Assembly (NCBI GenBank): GCA_002304435.1
Contig: NEUZ01000014.1
Coordinates: 1 to 32,505 of the forward strand
DNA from: Opitutia bacterium Tous-C8FEB
GTDB lineage: Bacteria; Verrucomicrobiota; Verrucomicrobiia; Opitutales; Opitutaceae
Direction: 5' to 3'
DNA length: 32,505 nucleotides
Positions 26,770-32,505 of the stretch are shown one piece after another. Under the pieces are notes generated by a model that worked only from the letters and a program-made list of their open reading frames with translations, did not search any database and had not been told where the DNA came from. A program made the translations under genes and the position numbers. Each line of letters opens with the position of its first letter. Position 1 is the first letter of the stretch.

Positions 26770-29700
26770 GCGGAGGGGACGGGCGCGACCGGACGGGGGG
26801 CGAGCTCCCGGGCGATCAGCGCGTAGAAGGCGGGAACGACGAAGAGGGTGAAGACGGTACCCACCGCCATCCCGACCACCAGCACCCAGCCAATGCTGTT
26901 GCGCGAGGCCGCGCCGGGGCCGGTGACGAAGATCAGCATCAGGTGCCCGAACACGGTGGCGGCGGACGTCATCAACACGGGCCGCAGGCGCGTGGCGGCC
27001 GCCCGGCGGATCGCCTCGAGCTTCGCGACGCCCTCGCGCTGGAGACCGTTGGCGAACTCGACGATGAGGATCCCGTTCTTCGCGATCAGACCCACGAGGG
27101 TGATCAGGCCGATCTGGGAGTAGATATTGAGCGTGCTCGCGCCGAGGAAGACCGGCAGCATCGCGGCAACGATCGCCAGGGGCACCGAGCCCAGCAGAAT
27201 GATAAAGGGGTCGCGGAAGCTGTTGAACTGCGCCGCGAGCACTAGGAAGATGAGCAGCACCGCCAGCAGCGCCGCCTTGCCCAGCGCCTTGCCCTCGGTC
27301 CGGAGCTGCCGCGACTGCCCGCCGTAATCGATCGTGTAGCCGGCCGGCAGGATCTCGGCCGCCTTCGCCTCCAGCTTCCGCAGCGCCGCATCGATACTCG
27401 GTCCCACCCCGGTGATCTTGACCGAGTTGAGCTGCTGGAAGCGGTTGAGGGTGCGGGGCTGCACCGTCTCGCGGATCGAGGCAATCGTGCCCAGCGAGAT
27501 CAACTGCCCCTGCGGCCCACGGATGTGGTAATTCAGCAACTGCTCCGCGTTCAGCCGCTGGCCGCGCTCGACCTGGGGGATGACCCGGTAGCTACGGCCG
27601 TCGTTAACGAAGCGGTTGACGTAGCCGCCGCCTAACATCGAGCCAAGGTCGCGCGCGACATCGACCAGACTGAGGCCCATCGCCGCGACCTTCTCCCGGT
27701 CGATCTCAATCTCCGCCTGCGGCAGGTCGAACTTGAGGTCCTTGTCCGCGAAATAGAACACCGGCGGCCCGCCCGCGCCTGGAGCCTGGGTGTTCGCGTG
27801 GATCACCAGTTGCTGGGCGACCTCCAGCATCTCGCGGTGCTCCGCGGTCGACCGCAACACGAACTCGATCGGGAACTGCCCGCCAGCCGGAAGCGGATCC
27901 GGGGTGTTGACGATCACGTTCACCCCGGCCACGGCCGCCGCGGGCGCTTGCAGAGAGTCCCCGATTGCGACGGAGGTCCGGCGGCGCTCCGACCACGGCT
28001 TCAGGATCATCCCGGAGATGCCGAAATTGGCGGAGGTCACCTGGAACGAAGCATCGTACTCAGGCACGGACTCGTAGATCTTCTGCACCTCGCGGGCATA
28101 AATTGAGTTCTGCTCGATCGTGGCCGTGGGCGACGGGGCGAGAATGCTGAAGACGACACCTTGGTCTTCCTTCGGCGCGAGCTCGCTCTGCGCGAATTGG
28201 AAGAAGGGCAGGAGCAAAACCGTGAGCAGCAGTGACCCGGCCAGCACGAACTGCACCGTGCGGTACCGCCGCCCTAGCGCTAGGTCGAAGGCGAAGACTA
28301 AAATGGCCCCGAGCACACTGGCCCCCAGCAGGCCGAGTGCCGCGGGCACCGCGGCCGCCTTCACCCCATCGGCTCCGAAGAGGAGCCACACCACGCCCAC
28401 GGCTAGGGGCCACAGCGGCAGCCAGGCGATCAGGGACCAGCCCGCGAGAACCCAAGCCGGACGCCGATCGGCGCGTAGGGAGAGCATCGCGCCGACGACA
28501 CCCTCGTAGGAATCCCTAAGCCGGTCGAACAGGCGGTTGGACAGGCCGACCAGTCCCCGCTCCTCGTGCGCGCCGCCGCGCAGCAGCTGGGCGCTCATCA
28601 TCGGAGAAAGCGTGAGGGCCACGAAGCCGGAGATGGCCACCGCGCCGGCGAGGGTTAGGGCGAACTCGCGGAAGAGCGCCCCGGTCAGCCCTCCTTGGAA
28701 CGCGATGGGGGCATAGACCGCCGCCAGCGTGATCGTCATCGAGATCACGGGACCGACGAGTTCGCGGGCCCCCAGCAGCGCGGCGTCGAAGGGCGTCTGG
28801 CCGGCGCGGATATGGCGCTCCACGTTCTCGACCACTACAATGGCATCATCGACCACGATACCGACCGCGAGGACCACCGCGAGCAGGGTGAGCAGGTTGA
28901 TGGTGAAGCCGAAGGCCAGCATCATCGTTAGGGCGCCGAGCAGGGAGAGCGGCATTGCCACTAGCGGGATAATCACCGAGCGGAGCGAGCCGAGGAAGAG
29001 AAAGATGACCAAGGCGACGATCACGAGCGTTTCGGCTAGGGTACGGAGGATCTCGCGGAGGGAGTCGTCGATATACTTCGTGGCATCGTAGCCCACGCGC
29101 ATCCGGAGTCCGCCCGGCAGGTCGCGCTCGATCGTCGGCAGTAGCGCCCTCACCCGCTTGACCACCTCCACCGTGCTCTCAGTGGGGAGCACCCAAATCC
29201 CCATAAACGTGGCGCTCTCGCCGGCGAAGCGGACTTCATCGTCGTAGGTCTCGGCGCCAAGAACCACTTCGGCCACATCGGACAGCCGCACGATCGTATC
29301 GCCCCGACGCGCCACCACGAGCTCGCGGAACTCAGCCGCGCTGCGGAGATCCGTGTTCGCGACTAGGCTCATCGTGAGCATCGTGCCCTTGGTGGAGCCC
29401 ACCGCTGCCAGCGCGTTGTTGGTGGCGAGCGCCTGCCGCACCTCCGCCGGGCTGAGCCCATGGGCCGCGAGGGCATCGGGCTTGAGCCAGACGCGCATCG
29501 CAAAAACCCGGCCGCCCAAAATGTCCGCCCGCTGCACCCCCTTCACCGAGGAGAGGGCGGGCTGGACCATCCGGTTGAGGTAGTCGGTGACCTGATTGGG
29601 CGCGAGCTGGTCTCCGTAGAAGCTGATGTACATCGACGCGAACTGGTTATCGCTGGTCTCAACGCTGATCGTCGGCGACTCGGCTTCCGGGGGGAGCTCG

Positions 29701-30059
29701 CTCCGCACCTGGTTGATCTTCGCGCCGATCTGCGCCAGCGCGGCATTGGTATCATAGTTCAGGCGCAGGTAGACGCTGATCAGGCTAAAGCCCGCCCGGC
29801 TCTCCGACTCGATGTAGTCGATGCCGTCGGCGCTGGCGACGACGCGCTCAAGTTGGGTCGTGATGTAGCCGCGCACCGTCTCGGCGCTGGCGCCGAAGTA
29901 GACCGTGCTGATCTTGACCACCGCACTGTCGCTCCGCGGGTACTGCCGCGTATTCAGCTGGTAAAAGGAGACGACCCCGAGCACGAGCAGGGTGATGTTG
30001 ACCACGAGGGCCACCACCGGCTTGCGGACGAACAGATCGGTGAAGCTGCGCTCTTGCAT
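26766..30059 (-). CDS. RND-family efflux pump (AcrB/MexI-like), with an extra hydrophobic insertion
   Basis: Inner-membrane proton-driven drug or metabolite exporter (1097 aa; usual length about 1030-1050). It begins with the standard first helix (KPVVALVVNITLLVLG) and the porter domain. The proton-relay aspartates are D404 and D405 in VGIVVDDAIVVVENVER. The partner lysine lies in the late LVGLIAKNGILIVEFAN block. The early NTRQYPRSD segment resembles the MexI/MdtB side of the family. Between the amphipathic helix after TM6 (FDRLRDSYEG, 511-520) and TM7 (about 602-620) there are about 65 extra residues forming two more hydrophobic segments (about 535-560 and 567-592). This insert accounts for the added length. 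It sits 19 bases behind the adaptor gene and overlaps the TolC gene by four bases. Confidence 0.93.
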   Translation of the reverse strand: MQERSFTDLFVRKPVVALVVNITLLVLGVVSFYQLNTRQYPRSDSAVVKISTVYFGASAETVRGYITTQLERVVASADGIDYIESESRAGFSLISVYLRLNYDTNAALAQIGAKINQVRSELPPEAESPTISVETSDNQFASMYISFYGDQLAPNQVTDYLNRMVQPALSSVKGVQRADILGGRVFAMRVWLKPDALAAHGLSPAEVRQALATNNALAAVGSTKGTMLTMSLVANTDLRSAAEFRELVVARRGDTIVRLSDVAEVVLGAETYDDEVRFAGESATFMGIWVLPTESTVEVVKRVRALLPTIERDLPGGLRMRVGYDATKYIDDSLREILRTLAETLVIVALVIFLFLGSLRSVIIPLVAMPLSLLGALTMMLAFGFTINLLTLLAVVLAVGIVVDDAIVVVENVERHIRAGQTPFDAALLGARELVGPVISMTITLAAVYAPIAFQGGLTGALFREFALTLAGAVAISGFVALTLSPMMSAQLLRGGAHEERGLVGLSNRLFDRLRDSYEGVVGAMLSLRADRRPAWVLAGWSLIAWLPLWPLAVGVVWLLFGADGVKAAAVPAALGLLGASVLGAILVFAFDLALGRRYRTVQFVLAGSLLLTVLLLPFFQFAQSELAPKEDQGVVFSILAPSPTATIEQNSIYAREVQKIYESVPEYDASFQVTSANFGISGMILKPWSERRRTSVAIGDSLQAPAAAVAGVNVIVNTPDPLPAGGQFPIEFVLRSTAEHREMLEVAQQLVIHANTQAPGAGGPPVFYFADKDLKFDLPQAEIEIDREKVAAMGLSLVDVARDLGSMLGGGYVNRFVNDGRSYRVIPQVERGQRLNAEQLLNYHIRGPQGQLISLGTIASIRETVQPRTLNRFQQLNSVKITGVGPSIDAALRKLEAKAAEILPAGYTIDYGGQSRQLRTEGKALGKAALLAVLLIFLVLAAQFNSFRDPFIILLGSVPLAIVAAMLPVFLGASTLNIYSQIGLITLVGLIAKNGILIVEFANGLQREGVAKLEAIRRAAATRLRPVLMTSAATVFGHLMLIFVTGPGAASRNSIGWVLVVGMAVGTVFTLFVVPAFYALIARELAPRPVAPVPSA

Positions 30060-30078
30060 CGGCGGGCGGGCGCGGGCC

Positions 30079-31200
30079 TCAGGAGTTGGTCGGACGCGGG
30101 TTGGCGCTGGCCGCCGGTTGGCCCGCGTTGTTGACCTGCACCGGGGCGCCGTTGCGGAGCTTGAACACGCCTGCGGTCACCACCTGCTCGCCGGGCTTCA
30201 CCGCACCCTTGATCGCGACCAGATCGCCGCGGTGGGTGGAGACCTCGACGAACTGCTGTCGCACCCCGAGGTACTCCTGGCCATCCGGGCCCTTCATCTT
30301 CTCCACGATGAAGATGGAGTTGCCGTAGGGCGCATAGGCCACCGCGGTGGCGGGCACCACGATGACCGGCATCGACTCGGGCAACTCGACCTCGACCCGC
30401 ACGAACATCCCCGCCCGCAGCTTCTCCCCCGGATTGGCCACCGTGGCCTGCACCGTGATATTGCGCGTGGCCGCGTCCACCGTGGCGTTGATCGCCGTGA
30501 TCTCGCCCGCATAGGCGGCTTCCGGGAAGGCGTCGACCCGCAGGGCCACCTTGCGGCCGAGCGCGAGGTCGGGCAGATGCCGCTGCGGGATGCTGAAGTT
30601 CACGTACATCGGGTCCAGCTGCTGGAGCGGGAGCAGGGGCGCCCCGCGGCCCACGTACTGACCGGGATTGACCAGGCGGAGCCCAGCCCGCCCCGCGAAG
30701 GGAGCCCGGACCTGCTTCTTCGCGATCACCGCGTCGAGAGCCGCCACGTCCGCCTCCGCCTGCTTGCGGGCGGCCACCGCCGTGTCGTACTCGACCTTCG
30801 CGATCGCCTTGCGCTGCCAAAGCTCCTCTTGGCGCGTGATGTTCACGCGAGCGAGTTCCGCCCGAGCCCGCGCCGACTCCCGCTGCGCGACCTCGACCGA
30901 GCTGTCCAGCTCAACCAGGAGATCGCCGGCCCTCACGGCCGCCCCGTTCTCGGCGGCGACCCGCACCACGATCCCGTCGGCGTCCGCGGCGATGGTCATT
31001 CCCGCGACCGGGGCCAGCGTGCCGATCGCGTGCAGGGTCGAGCGCCATTCCTCACTCCGGGCCGCCGTCGCCGCGACGCCGGCTGGGGGCATCGTGCGCG
31101 GAGCCGCAGCCAGCTTCTTGATCTGGTTCGCCTTGGCCGCGCCCAGCACGAGTGTAACCATCACGAATGCCGTGAGCAGGAGGAGAAACTTCTTTAGCAT
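30079..31200 (-). CDS. RND efflux periplasmic adaptor (membrane fusion protein, MexH-like)
   Basis: Periplasmic adaptor that links the RND pump to the TolC channel (373 aa). A single N-terminal hydrophobic segment (about residues 5-22) acts as an uncleaved anchor or signal; no lipobox is seen. The lipoyl half-motif GIVVRVAAENGAAVRAGDLL is at about 76-95, followed by a short alpha-hairpin (98-162). The closing lipoyl motif APFAGRAG is at 166-173, then beta-barrel and membrane-proximal domains to about 340. The last 25 residues are Asn/Pro-rich and look disordered. The start at 31200 was chosen because it places the hydrophobic segment at the N-terminus; an upstream ATG at 31245 would add a non-conserved 15 residues. 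It is the first gene of the efflux operon and starts 69 bases after the transketolase stop. Confidence 0.92.
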   Translation of the reverse strand: MLKKFLLLLTAFVMVTLVLGAAKANQIKKLAAAPRTMPPAGVAATAARSEEWRSTLHAIGTLAPVAGMTIAADADGIVVRVAAENGAAVRAGDLLVELDSSVEVAQRESARARAELARVNITRQEELWQRKAIAKVEYDTAVAARKQAEADVAALDAVIAKKQVRAPFAGRAGLRLVNPGQYVGRGAPLLPLQQLDPMYVNFSIPQRHLPDLALGRKVALRVDAFPEAAYAGEITAINATVDAATRNITVQATVANPGEKLRAGMFVRVEVELPESMPVIVVPATAVAYAPYGNSIFIVEKMKGPDGQEYLGVRQQFVEVSTHRGDLVAIKGAVKPGEQVVTAGVFKLRNGAPVQVNNAGQPAASANPRPTNS

Positions 31201-31269
31201 GGGAAAGAGGATGACCGAGGCTGACCGCGGTTGGCCCGGGCGCAACCTGCAATCTCGGACCCGCCGGGC

Positions 31270-32505
31270 TCAGCCTGCGCGCGCGGCGGCCACGACGGCA
31301 TCGACGGTCAGGCCGAGCTCCCGGAAGGCCACCGGCGCCGGCGCGCTCAGGCCGAACCGGTCGATACCCACCACCCGGCCGTCGAGCCCCACGTAGCGGT
31401 ACCAACCGCCCGTGACGCCGGCCTCGACTGCAACCCGTCGGCGGCAGGCCGAGGGGAGCACCGACTCGCGATAATCTGCTGCCTGGCGGTCAAAGCGCTG
31501 CGTGCACGGCATTGAAACCACCCGGGCGCCCGGCCCCAAGATCCGCGCGGCCTCGAGGGCCAATTGCACCTCGCTGCCGGTGGCCAGTAGGATGCATTCG
31601 AGCGGCGCCTGCTCGCGGACGGCCACGTAGGCGCCCCGCAGCGCCCCTTGGCGCCGGGTCTCGGCCGGGATCGCCGCGAGCGTGGGGAGAACTTGGCGGG
31701 TCAACGCTAGCACGGTGGGACCGTCAACCCGGGAAAGCGCGGCCGCATAGGCGCCGGCGGTTTCCTCGGGATCGGCGGGGCGGATCAGGTCGAGCCCCGG
31801 AATGACCCGGAGCCCGGCGATCGTTTCCACCGGCTGGTGGGTAGGGCCGTCCTCCCCCACCCCAATCGAATCGTGCGTGTAAAGGTAGACTACCGGCAAC
31901 CGCGCCAGCGCCGCCAACCGCATCGCGGGCCGGGCGTAATCGGCGAACACGAGGAACGTAGCGATGCTCGGGCGGAACAGTCCGTCGTAGGCGACGCCGT
32001 TGGCGATCGCCGCCATCGCGTGCTCCCGGATGCCGAAGCGCACGTTGCGCCCACCGCGATTTCCCGGCTCGGAGTCGCCCGAGGCCGCGATGTAGTTCAG
32101 TGTGGATCCGTAGAGATCGGCGCTGCCGCCGATCAACAGCGGCAGCCGCGCCGCCAGCGGCTGCAGCACGTCGCGGCCGGCAGCCCGAGTCGCCAACTTG
32201 GCGTCGGCGGCGAAAGCGGGCACGGCCGCCAGAAGCTCCTCTGCGGAAGGGCACTTCTCGGGGGCGGCGCCGTCGAGCAACGCGGCCCGGTCCGGGTTGG
32301 CCTCGCGCCAGGCCTTGAACTTGCGGTACCACTTGTTGCAGGAGCGGATCAGCCGCTCGCGGTGACCCTGGAAATACGCCCGCACGTCCTCGCTGACGTG
32401 GAAGTGCTCCTCCGCCGGCAGGCCGAGGCCGGCCCGCGCCGCGGCGGCGAACTTCGCCCCGCCCTCGCCGTGACCCTTCGCGGTACCAGCGACCTCCGGG
32501 ATCCC
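31270..32505 (-). CDS. tkt: Transketolase, C-terminal part (cut by window end)
   Basis: Thiamine-diphosphate enzyme of the non-oxidative pentose phosphate pathway that transfers two-carbon ketol units. The open frame runs to the window edge without a stop, so about 411 residues are visible and the N-terminal cofactor-binding part lies outside. The visible part begins with GIPEVAGTAKGHGEGG. It then shows the pyrimidine domain blocks GGSADLYGSTLNY, FGIREHAMAAIANG and HDSIGVGEDGPTHQPVE, which are hallmark transketolase residues. The transketolase C-terminal domain ends in VAFRELGLTVDAVV. GTG at 32385 is an internal codon, not a start, because homology continues upstream. It is 69 bases upstream of the adaptor gene on the same strand. 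A 6-bp GCCCGG repeat (31234-31239 with 31264-31269, 24-base loop, no T-run) lies between them. Confidence 0.95.
   Translation of the reverse strand, partial: GIPEVAGTAKGHGEGGAKFAAAARAGLGLPAEEHFHVSEDVRAYFQGHRERLIRSCNKWYRKFKAWREANPDRAALLDGAAPEKCPSAEELLAAVPAFAADAKLATRAAGRDVLQPLAARLPLLIGGSADLYGSTLNYIAASGDSEPGNRGGRNVRFGIREHAMAAIANGVAYDGLFRPSIATFLVFADYARPAMRLAALARLPVVYLYTHDSIGVGEDGPTHQPVETIAGLRVIPGLDLIRPADPEETAGAYAAALSRVDGPTVLALTRQVLPTLAAIPAETRRQGALRGAYVAVREQAPLECILLATGSEVQLALEAARILGPGARVVSMPCTQRFDRQAADYRESVLPSACRRRVAVEAGVTGGWYRYVGLDGRVVGIDRFGLSAPAPVAFRELGLTVDAVVAAARAG

Noticed and set aside
32383-32385. GTG as the start of the transketolase-like gene
   Set aside because: Homologous sequence (GIPEVAGTAKGHGEGG onward) continues in frame to the window edge, so this GTG is internal and the gene is cut by the window.

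Overview
The window is a very GC-rich stretch of bacterial chromosome, densely packed with housekeeping and metabolic genes. No RNA gene, CRISPR array, insertion sequence or phage gene was seen. Gene content (RNase R, a DUF4139 protein, paired PfkB sugar-acid kinases, a LarA-superfamily enzyme, a large AsmA-like protein, an acyltransferase/acyl-ACP synthetase fusion), the GC bias and the near absence of Shine-Dalgarno motifs suggest a Verrucomicrobiota of the Opitutaceae type. That placement is an inference from overall character; no marker gene is present to prove it.

Layout. 1-5.7 kb: RNase R (+), a secreted DUF4139 protein (-) and a UvrD/PcrA helicase (+). 5.7-9.3 kb: a YgiQ-type radical SAM protein and an MFS transporter (both -). 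9.4-10.9 kb: thioredoxin reductase and a VanY-like peptidase, closely linked (+). 10.9-17.7 kb: a sugar-acid/hydroxy-acid region. On the minus strand run a KdgK-like kinase, a LarA-superfamily nickel-pincer racemase/epimerase and a GlcD-type FAD dehydrogenase. On the plus strand run a soluble GAF histidine kinase and a second KdgK-like kinase paralogous to the first, followed by a DTW-domain tRNA-modification enzyme. 18.5-32.5 kb: a long minus-strand run, read from right to left: transketolase (cut by the window end), a tripartite RND efflux system (adaptor, pump, TolC), an AsmA-like envelope protein, an ABC-type AAA ATPase overlapping a TOPRIM-like protein by four bases, and an Aas-like acyltransferase/acyl-ACP synthetase.

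How the genes fit together. In the LarA superfamily, some members epimerise gluconate and mannonate. The neighbouring kinases would phosphorylate 2-keto-3-deoxygluconate-type acids, so the 10.9-17.7 kb region reads as uptake-to-Entner-Doudoroff processing of aldonic or uronic acids, although no dehydratase or aldolase is present. Between the kinase and the LarA gene sits a clean intrinsic terminator whose T-run ends one base before the LarA start codon, which points to attenuation or separate control. The envelope group (efflux, AsmA, Aas) is ordinary, but the two-gene ATPase/TOPRIM-like unit inside it (20799-22444) has the architecture of OLD/PARIS-type nucleic-acid-sensing or anti-phage systems. 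It is the best candidate here for an undescribed system.

Gene starts were chosen on domain and signal-peptide grounds, because hardly any start has a Shine-Dalgarno sequence. Most are preceded by a C-rich leader.
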